DNA from: Desulfobacterales bacterium | Lineage (GTDB): Bacteria > Desulfobacterota > Desulfobacteria > Desulfobacterales > Desulfobacteraceae | Assembly: GCA_022361095.1 (NCBI GenBank) | Contig: JAKSBO010000189.1 | Coordinates: 1-16,892 of the forward strand | Direction of reading: 5' to 3' | DNA: 16,892 nucleotides | In this document: in pieces, positions 1 through 7,993 of the stretch | Layout: every line of letters starts with the position of its first letter | How positions within the stretch are numbered: the first letter of the stretch is position 1 | The notes under the pieces: model-generated | The model's input: the letters and a program-made list of their open reading frames with translations, nothing else | What the model was told of the DNA's origin: nothing | Database searches by the model: none | Translations under genes and position numbers: made by a program

Positions 1-218
1 GGCAATTCCAGAATGTGTTGCGTGCCTTTAAATTGATGAATGACCTTCCGGGTCGGAAGATAAAGCTGGATTTTTTCTAGCAGAATCTGAAGCGTGGCAA
101 CCAGTTTTTTTTCGCGCCCGGACATCGTCTGTATGGCATACCAATGTTGGTAATCAATGCAAGAAAGATTGTTCTTTACAGGAAATAGACCGGGGCATAC
201 CCCTTTTATTGATTTCAT
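1..218 (-). CDS. Unrecognised partial protein, C-terminus beyond left edge
   Basis: A minus-strand frame stays open from a TGA near 258 to the window edge. The first ATG is at 218 and a second is at 125, whose product begins MSGREKKLVATLQILLEK. Codon third positions in the inner part look coding-like (about half G or C), and the peptide reads as a plausible amphipathic helix followed by a basic segment. I do not recognise the family. Neither ATG has a clear Shine-Dalgarno sequence, so the start is uncertain and the stretch 126-218 may not be coding. A short plus-strand frame (3-80, ending TAG) covers the same bases and is the main alternative, as the tail of a gene entering from the left. Confidence 0.35.
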   Translation of the reverse strand, partial: MKSIKGVCPGLFPVKNNLSCIDYQHWYAIQTMSGREKKLVATLQILLEKIQLYLPTRKVIHQFKGTQHILEL

Positions 219-289
219 GATAAATATAATGATAGAGTTTAGATGATTGGAAATTATGAATCAGCCCGAGTTCAAAAAAAAGAGAACTT

Positions 290-455
290 AAACCGGACAA
301 GACTTGGAATAAGACCCGTAACGCCGGGAATAAGGGGGGTCTTATAAACATTTGTGAACCTTAACTGCTCTTCGGGCAGTCCTGTTCTATGGGAACTACA
401 GCAACATCGGGTCTTAGACATACATCCTCAAGTTAGCCGTGTCAATCTTTTTTTT
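290..455 (+). ncRNA. Candidate structured RNA, 6S RNA-like
   Basis: This non-coding stretch has the layout of a 6S RNA: a closing stem, an internal bubble, an upper stem and a terminal hairpin. GACA 296-299 can pair with TGTC 440-443, ACTTG 302-306 with CAAGT 429-433, and AAGACCCG 311-318 with CGGGTCTT 408-415. A local hairpin ACTGC...GCAGT lies at 364-380. The 3' side holds GGGAACTACAGC (391-402), which resembles the GGGTTACAGC found in the same place in E. coli 6S RNA as I remember it. T8 (448-455) follows the closing stem, as in a terminator. The length of about 165 nt is near the usual 180. The call rests on reading by eye; a different regulatory RNA or a long leader is possible. No good promoter was seen upstream. 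Confidence 0.4.
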
Positions 456-602
456 CAAAAAAATATTTAATCCTTCCGACAAACATTAGCACACTATCCA
501 GAGAATATATCTATACTGAAAGAACACCCCATGTTATGATCATGGACTTCCTTTCAACAGAAGCAGTCGAAACCCAAAAGAAGAATTGATAAATAACTAT
601 TT

Positions 603-632
603 TTGATCTATAGTCACCATTCAATTTATAGT
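603..632 (+). promoter_or_regulatory. Putative sigma-70 promoter for the lapA-mutS-amidase cluster
   Basis: A -35-like TTGATC (603-608) is followed after 18 bases by a -10-like TATAGT (627-632), which matches five of six consensus bases. Transcription would begin near 639 and leave a leader of about 30 nt. The ribosome binding site GGAGAG (660-665) precedes the ATG at 671. Confidence 0.4.
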
Positions 633-670
633 TATAGGGATTCACTCAAAATCTATACTGGAGAGAACAA

Positions 671-1081
671 ATGAAAACGTTTAAAATTATATTGTTCATA
701 CTTTTCTTGGTGCTTCTGGGTTTTTTCGGCCTTAGCAACCAGGAATACTTTTTGACGAGCACTGCACTCCACATTGACTTTAAAATAGCATCCTTAAACT
801 ACAATATCGTGGAACTTCAAAACTGGGCCTATTGGATTATTTGTCTGGTCACAGGCCTTTTAATCACAGGGTTTCGCGGGCTTATCACGGCCTTTCGCCT
901 GAAACGCCAGGTCAGGACAAGGGATGAACGCATTGAAAGCATGAGAGGAGAAATCAATTCTCTCCAGACACGCCTTGATATATTCCTCCATGACCCAGTC
1001 ATCAAAAAACACCTGGAGGAACAAGCCCACAAGGATAGAGAACAGCAGCAGTCTGCAACTGAAGATAATCAAAAGGCTTAA
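671..1081 (+). CDS. LapA-like (DUF1049) inner-membrane protein
   Basis: This 136-aa protein has the architecture of the LapA/DUF1049 family. An N-terminal membrane segment (residues 4-22) precedes a short periplasmic stretch of about 28 residues. A second membrane segment lies at residues 51-72. A charged cytoplasmic tail follows, in which residues 76-107 should form a coiled coil (it contains RIESMRGEINSLQTRL). The end is polar and Gln-rich. In enterobacteria LapA works with LapB in controlling lipopolysaccharide synthesis through FtsH and LpxC; whether that holds here is inference, and no lapB is visible. GGAGAG seven bases upstream supports the ATG. The gene ends 21 bp before mutS in the same direction and probably shares its transcript. 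Confidence 0.7.
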   Translation: MKTFKIILFILFLVLLGFFGLSNQEYFLTSTALHIDFKIASLNYNIVELQNWAYWIICLVTGLLITGFRGLITAFRLKRQVRTRDERIESMRGEINSLQTRLDIFLHDPVIKKHLEEQAHKDREQQQSATEDNQKA

Positions 1082-1102
1082 AATCCCCCCCTTTGAACAT
1101 CC

Positions 1103-3760
1103 ATGGTCAAAAAGAAACAAACACCCATGATGGCCCAATACCTGGCCATCAAAGAAACCTGTCAGGACGCAATACTTTTTTACCGCATGGGAGATTTTTA
1201 TGAGATGTTTCTTGGGGATGCCGTCAAGGCAGCCGGCATCCTAGAAATCGCCCTGACCTCCCGGAATAAAAACGACCCTGATCCCATTCCCATGTGCGGT
1301 GTGCCATACAAGGCCGCCGATCTTTACATTGCCAAACTCATTGAAAAGGGTTGCAAAGTTGCAGTGTGCGAGCAGGTCGAGGATCCGTCCCAAACCAAGG
1401 GCCTTGTCAAACGGGAGATTGTCCGGGTCATTACCCCGGGTATGATTCTCAACGACTCTCTTTTGGACCGGGGAACCAACAACTTTCTGGTGGCAATTGC
1501 CAAAATTTCCGATCATGCAGGGCTTGCCTGCATAGACATATCCACCGGCAGTTTTACCACCTGCCAGGCAAAACGCACCTCGGCCATCATCCCGCACATC
1601 CTTTTGGACGAGGCGTTAAAGCTGTCCCCCAAAGAGGTGCTGCTGCCGGACAACTTCAAGTCTGACCCGGCCATGGCTGCCGTCAGGAAAGCATTTTCCC
1701 ATGTTGAAATCACCTATCTGGACAACTATGCGTTCCGGCCTGACAATGCCCGGCAGCTTCTGACGGAACAGTTTGCCACCCGCAGCCTTGAAGGATTCGG
1801 TATTGAACGTATGCCGGCCTGCATATCTGCCGCAGGCGCAGCCATATCCTATGTCCGGGATACCCAATTGGCGGATACCAGCCATATTTATAAAATCAAC
1901 GCCTATAATCTTAATGACTTCATGGTCATTGATGACAGGTCCTGCAAAAACCTTGAGCTGCTGACCAATATCCAGACCCAGAGCCCCAAAGGCTCCTTGA
2001 TCCACATTTTGGACAAAACCGTCACGGCCATGGGCGGCAGGTTGATCAAACAATGGATCAGATACCCCCTGGTGGACAAAGACCTGATTCAGCAGCGCCT
2101 CGGTGCCATAGAAGAATTGATTGGCGCACCCGCCGCCCACCTGGCACTTGGCGACCTGCTTAAATCCGTATATGATCTGGAACGTTTGGGCTCGCGCATA
2201 TCCATGGGCCAGGGTAATGACCGGGACATGCTCTCCCTTAAAAATTCCCTGTCTGTGCTGCCGGACTTATTCAAGGAGATCGAGGAATTTGAAAGCCCGA
2301 TCCTCAACGGTACGGGCTTGCATAAGAAACAGTCCCTGGTTCAGGATTTAGAAGCCCTGGCCCAATTGATCAGCAAAGCCATCCGGGAAGATGCCGTGCA
2401 CGTGCTCAACGAAGGCAACCTGATCAATGACGGATACAGCCCGGAACTGGACGAACTTTTAGCGATCACCAGGGACGGGAAATCCTGGATTGCCAAAACA
2501 GAAAAAAAAGAAAAGGAAAATACCGGGCTCTCCTCACTTAAAATTAAATATAATAAGGTGTTCGGGTATTTCATCGAGGTATCAAAAGCCCAGTCTGCCC
2601 AGGTACCGGATCACTACATCCGGAAACAGACCCTTGTCAATGCCGAGCGGTTCATTACCCAGGACATGAAAGCGGTGGAAGATACCATATTCAATGCCCA
2701 GGAACGCCGGAACGCACTGGAATATGAAATTTTCTGTACGGTCAGGGAGAAGGTGGCCCAACGGGCAAAGGATATTCTGACCATGGCACAGTTTGTTGCC
2801 GCTATTGACGTGGTCCAGGGACTTGCCCGGGCGGCCGTTGAAAATGCCTATGTGAAACCTGAAATCAATGATGACAGACACATTGACATACAGGACGGCA
2901 GGCACCCTGTGGTGGAAAAACTGATCCAGGGAGAACGGTATGTACCCAACTCCATTGCCCTGGACGATGTCCAGTGCCAGCAGATCCTGATTACCGGTCC
3001 CAATATGGCAGGTAAATCCACAGTGCTGCGCCAGGTTGCCCTAACTGTTCTCATGGCCCAGATGGGTTCTTTTGTGCCGGCGGCTGCGGCTTCCACCTGC
3101 ATAACGGACCGAATATTTACCCGGGTGGGGGCATTGGACAATCTCTCCTCCGGGCAGAGCACCTTCATGGTTGAAATGGAGGAGACCGCCAATATTGTCA
3201 ATAATGCCACGGAAAAAAGCCTGGTAATTCTGGATGAAATCGGCAGGGGCACATCCACCTACGACGGCATGAGCATTGCCTGGGCCGTGGCCGAGTACCT
3301 GCACGACCTGAACGGGAAAGGGGTAAAAACCCTTTTTGCCACCCATTACCACGAACTGCTCCAACTTGAAGAGATCAAGCCCCGGATCAAAAATTATAAT
3401 ATTGAGGTCAAGGAATTTAACGACAATATTGTGTTTCTTCGCAGCCTGGTCAAAGGGGGCACGAACCGGAGCTACGGCATCCAGGTGGCACGCCTGGCAG
3501 GGGTGCCCGATGATATCATTGATCTTGCCAAATCGGTCCTGGCATCTGCGGAACAACACCCGGCGACACCGGCACCGTCAACACAGCCTGCCAAAAAGAA
3601 AAAAGGGGCAAAAAAACGGAAGGCCGACGGTCAGATGAACCTGTTCGGCCCCTCGGACGATGAATTGCGTCAAATGCTGAACAACATAGATATTGCCCAA
3701 ATGACACCCCTTGACGCGTTGAACTTTTTAAATGAACTCAAAAGTAAGGTTGAGGCATGA
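1103..3760 (+). CDS. mutS: DNA mismatch repair protein MutS
   Basis: This is a full-length MutS of 885 aa. It recognises base mismatches and small loops and, in its ATP state, recruits MutL. The mismatch-reading motif F-Y-E is at residues 32-34. The Walker A loop GPNMAGKST is at 632-640, the Walker B/signature segment LVILDEIGRGTST at 707-719, and the conserved histidine of ATHYHEL at 748. A lysine-rich linker (about 826-840) leads to QMNLF at 844-848, a good beta-clamp-binding motif. The final residues (TPLDALNFLNELK) match the C-terminal tetramerisation tail. All key residues are present, so it should be active. No clear Shine-Dalgarno sequence precedes the ATG, so the start could be residue 9 or 10. 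Its stop overlaps the amidase start (ATGA, 3757-3760), implying translational coupling. Confidence 0.97.
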   Translation: MVKKKQTPMMAQYLAIKETCQDAILFYRMGDFYEMFLGDAVKAAGILEIALTSRNKNDPDPIPMCGVPYKAADLYIAKLIEKGCKVAVCEQVEDPSQTKGLVKREIVRVITPGMILNDSLLDRGTNNFLVAIAKISDHAGLACIDISTGSFTTCQAKRTSAIIPHILLDEALKLSPKEVLLPDNFKSDPAMAAVRKAFSHVEITYLDNYAFRPDNARQLLTEQFATRSLEGFGIERMPACISAAGAAISYVRDTQLADTSHIYKINAYNLNDFMVIDDRSCKNLELLTNIQTQSPKGSLIHILDKTVTAMGGRLIKQWIRYPLVDKDLIQQRLGAIEELIGAPAAHLALGDLLKSVYDLERLGSRISMGQGNDRDMLSLKNSLSVLPDLFKEIEEFESPILNGTGLHKKQSLVQDLEALAQLISKAIREDAVHVLNEGNLINDGYSPELDELLAITRDGKSWIAKTEKKEKENTGLSSLKIKYNKVFGYFIEVSKAQSAQVPDHYIRKQTLVNAERFITQDMKAVEDTIFNAQERRNALEYEIFCTVREKVAQRAKDILTMAQFVAAIDVVQGLARAAVENAYVKPEINDDRHIDIQDGRHPVVEKLIQGERYVPNSIALDDVQCQQILITGPNMAGKSTVLRQVALTVLMAQMGSFVPAAAASTCITDRIFTRVGALDNLSSGQSTFMVEMEETANIVNNATEKSLVILDEIGRGTSTYDGMSIAWAVAEYLHDLNGKGVKTLFATHYHELLQLEEIKPRIKNYNIEVKEFNDNIVFLRSLVKGGTNRSYGIQVARLAGVPDDIIDLAKSVLASAEQHPATPAPSTQPAKKKKGAKKRKADGQMNLFGPSDDELRQMLNNIDIAQMTPLDALNFLNELKSKVEA

Positions 3761-5253
3761 ATACCGCGTTTAAACGCATATTCACCGTTGTTATTCCGAT
3801 TCTGACCTGCCTTTGCCTGTTTACCTGGACCAATGGGACAGCCCTTGCGGCCGATACGGCCAAAACCAGGTACCTGGCGGCAGATACCTGTCTTAAAAAA
3901 TTGAAACGCTCTTCAGTGAACATAAACAAAGTGGCTGCCTGGCTCAAATGTATTGAAAAATACAAAGCCATCCACAGCAGCTTTCCCGGAAATTCCTGGG
4001 CACCGGCCGGGTTGTACAAAGCCGCAGAACTCTATTTCCAGTTGGCCAAAAGATCCGGCAATGCCCACTGGAACAGCCAGGCAGATGACACCATCGCCCG
4101 CATTAAACGATTTTATCCCCAAAGCGCCTACAGTGCTCGGGCCCGGACCCTGGCGGCAGCAAACGCCTCAAGGCCCCGTCAAAACGGCAGCGACATAAAA
4201 ATAAAACGGTCTAAAAAAGCATTAACCCGCAACGATAAAGCCATTGCGGAATACCACAAACAAAAACTGGCCCGGGCCGAGGCCGCCGATACCGGTGAAT
4301 ACCGGCACCCCTCCGATATTGTAAAACAAAACACAGGAGATACGGTGTATCGCGACCCTGTTGCCGATAAACAAATTGAAACTGATCCGCCGCCGCCCAA
4401 AGGAGATACAACAGTTACGGACCTAAGGTTCTGGTCCAACCCGGAATACACCAGGGTTGTGGTGAATGCAGACCGTGAACGAAAATACACCCACAGGCTT
4501 TTGAAAAAAGACCCGGTCCTGCATGTCCCTTTCCAAAGACTCTATGTGGACATTAACCAGGCAAGACTTGGCCGCAATGTGCCTGACCACACCCCCATCA
4601 ACGACGATCTGCTCAAACAGGCCCGGGCCGGCCAGTTTGCCCCACACACCGTCAGGGTCGTCGTGGATATAAAAGATTTTGATAATTATAAAATATTTTC
4701 CTTGAAAGACCCGTTCCGTATCGTTATTGACCTGTGGGGCAAAAATGCGACCGGCCCCATGGACCGGATTGCCGATGCCGCCTCCGGAATAAAGCCTTTA
4801 GATGAAAAGCCGGACCGCGTTACCACGGACAATTTAAAATCGTCCGACATTGCCCGCCAGCTTGCCCTGGGTGTCCGGAAAATCGTCATTGACCCCGGCC
4901 ACGGCGGCAAGGACCCCGGCGCGCCCGGATACATTAAAGGCGTATGGGAAAAGGATATTGTGCTCAAACTGGCAACAACCCTTGCCAAAAAATTGCGCAG
5001 CCGCCTGAACTGCGAGGTGTTGCTCACCCGGACCACAGACCGGAAACTCACCTTGGAGGAACGCACCGCCATTGCCAATACCCAGAATGCCGATTTGTTT
5101 ATCTCCATGCACTGTAATGCTGCAAAAAGCAAAAAACTGTCCGGTATAGAGACCTATATTCTCAACCTGGCCACGGACGAACAGGCCATTGCCGTAGCTG
5201 CCAGGGAAAATGCCACATCCAAAAAAATATCTCGGATCTGGCCTATATCCTAA
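3757..5253 (+). CDS. N-acetylmuramoyl-L-alanine amidase (AmiC type), frameshifted: N-terminal piece
   Basis: Zinc amidases of this family (Amidase_3) cut the bond between muramic acid and the stem peptide in periplasmic peptidoglycan, for example at division. The product starts with a signal peptide (about residues 1-32, ending TALA-AD). A TPR-like helical stretch follows (about 40-140), then a basic linker and an AMIN domain (about 220-330) that would hold it to the envelope. The catalytic domain begins at about 375. Zinc ligands are visible as H382 (DPGHGG), E398 (WEKD) and H452 (SMHCNA). The frame is then lost: after residues TSKKI it reads five to six foreign residues to a TAA at 5251. 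The cause is a missing A in the A7 run at 5221-5227. Without the downstream piece the catalytic glutamate is absent, so this product alone should be inactive. The start overlaps the mutS stop by ATGA. Confidence 0.85.
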   Translation: MNTAFKRIFTVVIPILTCLCLFTWTNGTALAADTAKTRYLAADTCLKKLKRSSVNINKVAAWLKCIEKYKAIHSSFPGNSWAPAGLYKAAELYFQLAKRSGNAHWNSQADDTIARIKRFYPQSAYSARARTLAAANASRPRQNGSDIKIKRSKKALTRNDKAIAEYHKQKLARAEAADTGEYRHPSDIVKQNTGDTVYRDPVADKQIETDPPPPKGDTTVTDLRFWSNPEYTRVVVNADRERKYTHRLLKKDPVLHVPFQRLYVDINQARLGRNVPDHTPINDDLLKQARAGQFAPHTVRVVVDIKDFDNYKIFSLKDPFRIVIDLWGKNATGPMDRIADAASGIKPLDEKPDRVTTDNLKSSDIARQLALGVRKIVIDPGHGGKDPGAPGYIKGVWEKDIVLKLATTLAKKLRSRLNCEVLLTRTTDRKLTLEERTAIANTQNADLFISMHCNAAKSKKLSGIETYILNLATDEQAIAVAARENATSKKISRIWPIS

Positions 5254-5555
5254 ATGATTTAATGAAACATGCCAAAATCGAAGAATCCACACGTCTTGCC
5301 AATGATGTTCATAAAGCCATGATTACAGGCATGAAAAAAAAATACGACAACATTCGTGATCTGGGGGTTAAGCAGGCACCGTTCTATGTACTGCTTGGCG
5401 CACGGATGCCCGCAATCCTCATTGAAGCCTCATTTATTTCCAACAAGATCGAATGCAAGCGCCTGATGACCGAAACCTACCGCAATGATATCTGCAACGC
5501 CATTGCCGACGGGATAGAAAAGTATATCAATGCGACAAATCCCCAGCACATATAA
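5226..5555 (+). pseudogene. Amidase C-terminal piece, out of frame with the gene start
   Basis: Read one base back from the A7 run (AAT at 5226-5228), the sequence continues N-I-S-D-L-A-Y-I-L-N-D-L-M, as expected for Amidase_3 proteins, and ends at the TAA at 5553-5555. The piece holds the conserved ILIEASFISN motif (GAA at 5424-5426), whose glutamate is the catalytic residue. Joined to the upstream piece it would give a normal protein of about 599 aa. An ATG at 5262 opens the same frame but has no convincing ribosome binding site, so separate translation is unlikely to yield a useful enzyme. The break may be a sequencing error in a homopolymer, a true recent mutation, or a site of transcriptional or ribosomal slippage. 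Apart from this base the sequence is intact, which argues against long decay. Confidence 0.75.
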
Positions 5556-5720
5556 CTTGGGCCTGCAGCATCCCCTCAGATATCCAAGGGCATGCCCCCG
5601 TACCTTCATAAAGACAAAAGAACGCAAAACCTATAACTGCCATAGGCTGACCGACCTGGCCCATCAATACCCAGGCGTAACCCGTGACAAAATATGAATA
5701 TCAAATAAAAGGTGGAATTT

Positions 5721-6509
5721 ATGTCATTTGAAAACATTCTTCTTGAGATGGACAGTGCCATTGCCGTAATCTCTTTTAATCGGCCCAAAGCGTTGAATGC
5801 CCTGAACAATGCACTGCTTGATGAACTTGATGTTGCCTTGGATCAGGTGCTGGCCAATGATGAAATCCGGGTGCTCATTTTAACAGGCACCGGAGACAAA
5901 TCCTTTGTAGCCGGGGCAGATATCTCAGAACTGACCCGGATGGATGCCTTGGCAGCAAAATACTTCTCCCGCAAAGGCCAAAAAATATTCTCCAAGATTG
6001 AAGCCCTGCCCTTCCCGGCCATTGCCGCCGTAAACGGGTTTGCCCTGGGCGGCGGCAGTGAAGTTGCCCTGGCCTGTGATTTTATCTATGCTTCGGAAAA
6101 AGCGATTTTCGGACTGCCTGAAATCAACCTGGGCCTGATTCCCGGTTTTGGCGGAACCCAGCGTCTTTCAAGGGTTGTGGGGAAAAGCAGGGCCAAGGAG
6201 ATGATTTTTACCGGAAGCAATATTACTGCAGACAAAGCCCTGGAATATGGTTTGGTTAACCAGATATGCTCCCATGAATCCCTTATGGACGAGGTCAAAA
6301 AAACTGCCCAACGCATTGCAGCCAAAGGATGCGTTTCCCTGAGGGCAGCCAAAGAGGCTGTACAGGCAGGACTGGGTTGTGACCTTGAAACCGGATGCCT
6401 GATTGAAAATGACGCTTTTGCCATAGCCTTTGCAAGCGCGGATGCCAAGGAAGGCACATCGGCATTTTTGGAAAAAAGAAAGCCTGAATTCACAGGTACA
6501 CTTAAATAA
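5721..6509 (+). CDS. Enoyl-CoA hydratase/isomerase (crotonase family)
   Basis: This 262-aa protein is a typical single-domain crotonase that adds water to trans-2-enoyl-CoA, as in beta-oxidation or butanoyl-CoA metabolism. Both catalytic glutamates are present: E114 in GGGSEVALACD and E134 in GLPEINLGLIPG. They are 20 residues apart, as in the classic rat mitochondrial enzyme. The oxyanion-hole region (AGADISEL near 65-72, and the GGG loop) and GFGGTQRL are intact. The length equals that of the family. The ATG at 5721 is chosen because AAGGTGG (5709-5715) sits in front as a ribosome binding site; a GTG at 5712 falls inside that site. Neighbouring CoA-ligase genes suggest a role in acyl- or aryl-CoA breakdown. 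The exact substrate (short-chain, crotonyl, or other) cannot be told from sequence. Confidence 0.9.
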   Translation: MSFENILLEMDSAIAVISFNRPKALNALNNALLDELDVALDQVLANDEIRVLILTGTGDKSFVAGADISELTRMDALAAKYFSRKGQKIFSKIEALPFPAIAAVNGFALGGGSEVALACDFIYASEKAIFGLPEINLGLIPGFGGTQRLSRVVGKSRAKEMIFTGSNITADKALEYGLVNQICSHESLMDEVKKTAQRIAAKGCVSLRAAKEAVQAGLGCDLETGCLIENDAFAIAFASADAKEGTSAFLEKRKPEFTGTLK

Positions 6510-6528
6510 CACCTTGGCATAAACAAGC

Positions 6529-6650
6529 ATTTGGACGTTAATTTGTTGAAATGCAAAATGCATAAAATTTTACAACCAGCCCATACTATAGTATGTGAGG
6601 ATTGTAAATTTTTTATGTAAGGCCGCAGATAGATTTTTTTGCGTCCAAAT
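6529..6650. repeat. 122-bp imperfect palindrome, MITE-like
   Basis: The ends are a perfect inverted repeat, ATTTGGACG (6529-6537) and CGTCCAAAT (6642-6650). Inside, GCATAAAATTTTACAA (6560-6575) pairs imperfectly with the complementary stretch 6602-6618. The centre is the perfect 14-bp palindrome CATACTATAGTATG (6582-6595). The whole could fold into one long hairpin. It fills the gap between the crotonase gene and the CoA-ligase gene. No open frame and no obvious target duplication are visible. A small non-autonomous transposable element is the first reading; an operator array is the other. Confidence 0.5.
6569..6614 (+). terminator. Possible intrinsic terminator downstream of the crotonase gene
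   Basis: The inner part of the palindrome pairs TTTACAA (6569-6575) with TTGTAAA (6602-6608), encloses the 14-bp palindrome 6582-6595, and ends in T6 (6609-6614). It could end the crotonase transcript about 100 bp past the stop. The stem is AT-rich, so its efficiency is doubtful. Confidence 0.35.
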
Positions 6651-6674
6651 ACCAGATAACCAGGGAGATGAAAT

Positions 6675-7979
6675 ATGCCCATATACGACATTGACTACGA
6701 GACGATGCCCAGGGAAGGCCTTGAGGCAATCCAGCTTCGCCGCCTTCAAACCACCATTGAACGGATATATGCCACAGTTCCTTTTTACAAGGAAACTTAT
6801 GACAAAGCCGGGATAAAGCCCTCTGACATAAAAAGCCTGGATGATTTAAGACGCCTGCCTTTTACCACAAAGCAGGATCTTAGGGACAATTACCCTTACC
6901 GCATGTTCGCTGTCCCCATGGAACAGGTGGTCCGCATCCATGCGTCCTCAGGAACCACGGGTAAACCCACAGTTGTCGGCTATACCAAGCGGGATATCAG
7001 CACCTGGGCTGATTTGATGGCCAGAAGCATGGCTGCCGCCGGCGGTACGCCGGGAGACATCATCCACAATGCCTGGGGATATGGACTTTTCACCGGAGGC
7101 CTTGGGGCTCACTATGGGGCGGAACGTTTGGGCGCATCGGTTATCCCGGTTTCCGGAGGTAATACCAAACGGCAGATCACCATTATGCAGGATTTCAAGC
7201 CCACAATTCTATGCGGCACACCATCTTATATCCTCCATCTGGCTGAAGTGGCAGATGAAATGGGGGTGGATTTCAGAGATTTGTCTTTTAAATCCGGTAT
7301 TTTCGGTGCAGAGCCCTGGACGGAGAGAATGCGCCGGGAACTGGAGGCCAAACTCAATCTCAAAGCCGTGGATATTTATGGCCTTTCTGAAGTCATGGGA
7401 CCGGGTGTATCCGTGGAGTGTGTTGAAGAGCAAAAAGGCCTTCATATTGCCGAGGATCATTTTATTGTGGAGATCGTAGATCCGGATACCCTGGAACCTG
7501 TTCCCCCCGGAGACCCCGGTGAGATTGTTTTCACGTCCATTACCAAAGAAGCATTTCCGGTGATTCGTTACCGAACCAAGGACATCACCTCCTTGAATCC
7601 TGTACCCTGTACCTGCGGCAGAACCCACATCCGGATGAACAAACCCTCGGGCCGTACCGACGATATGCTTATCATCCGGGGCGTTAATGTCTTCCCCTCC
7701 CAGATTGAAAGCGTGCTCATGGAAAACCGGGAAGTCGCCCCCCATTACCAACTCGTCGTTGACCGGGTGGACAACCTGGATACCTTGACGGTCAAAGTGG
7801 AAATCGACGACGCCTCCTTCAGCGATGACATCAAGGGGCTGCAGGCCATGGAAGGTAAAATTTCACATAATATTAAAGAACACTTGGGCGTATCCGCCAA
7901 GGTGGCCCTTGTGGAGCCTAAAACCATAGAAAGAAGCCAGGGCAAGGCTGTCAGGGTGATAGATAACCGCCAATTTTAA
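6675..7979 (+). CDS. paaK: Phenylacetate-CoA ligase family protein
   Basis: This 434-aa adenylate-forming enzyme activates an aryl acid such as phenylacetate with ATP to an adenylate and then to the CoA thioester. The length and motifs match the PaaK family. The phosphate-binding loop SSGTTGKPT is at residues 91-99 and the adenine-contact motif YGLSE at 235-239. The hinge region [16 protein letters not shown] starts at 326, and the small C-terminal domain has the HLGV...SQGKAVRV segment. A CPCTCG-like cysteine pair (PCTCGR) lies near residue 310. GGGAG (6663-6667) precedes the ATG at a normal distance. It is followed after only 14 bp by a tandem ACT protein, a pairing common in anaerobes where arylacetates arise from aromatic amino acids through indolepyruvate:ferredoxin oxidoreductase. 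Those oxidoreductase genes are not in the window. The aryl substrate is uncertain. Confidence 0.92.
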   Translation: MPIYDIDYETMPREGLEAIQLRRLQTTIERIYATVPFYKETYDKAGIKPSDIKSLDDLRRLPFTTKQDLRDNYPYRMFAVPMEQVVRIHASSGTTGKPTVVGYTKRDISTWADLMARSMAAAGGTPGDIIHNAWGYGLFTGGLGAHYGAERLGASVIPVSGGNTKRQITIMQDFKPTILCGTPSYILHLAEVADEMGVDFRDLSFKSGIFGAEPWTERMRRELEAKLNLKAVDIYGLSEVMGPGVSVECVEEQKGLHIAEDHFIVEIVDPDTLEPVPPGDPGEIVFTSITKEAFPVIRYRTKDITSLNPVPCTCGRTHIRMNKPSGRTDDMLIIRGVNVFPSQIESVLMENREVAPHYQLVVDRVDNLDTLTVKVEIDDASFSDDIKGLQAMEGKISHNIKEHLGVSAKVALVEPKTIERSQGKAVRVIDNRQF

Positions 7980-7993
7980 CCAAGGAGATTATT

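Noticed and set aside
3..80. Plus-strand reading QFQNVLRAFKLMND... to a TAG at 78-80, as a gene tail entering from the left
   Set aside because: Possible, but only 25 codons; the minus-strand frame across the same bases is longer and equally coding-like. Sequence to the left would decide.
542..589. 15-codon open frame before the LapA-like gene
   Set aside because: Too short to support, with no ribosome binding site; mentioned only in connection with the leader repeat.
1616..2140. 174-codon minus-strand open frame inside mutS
   Set aside because: A shadow of mutS, which is complete and conserved across this stretch.
5588..5646. Small inverted repeats GGGCATGCCC and CCTAT/ATAGG after the amidase
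   Set aside because: Stems of three to five pairs with no T-run; too weak to call a terminator or operator.
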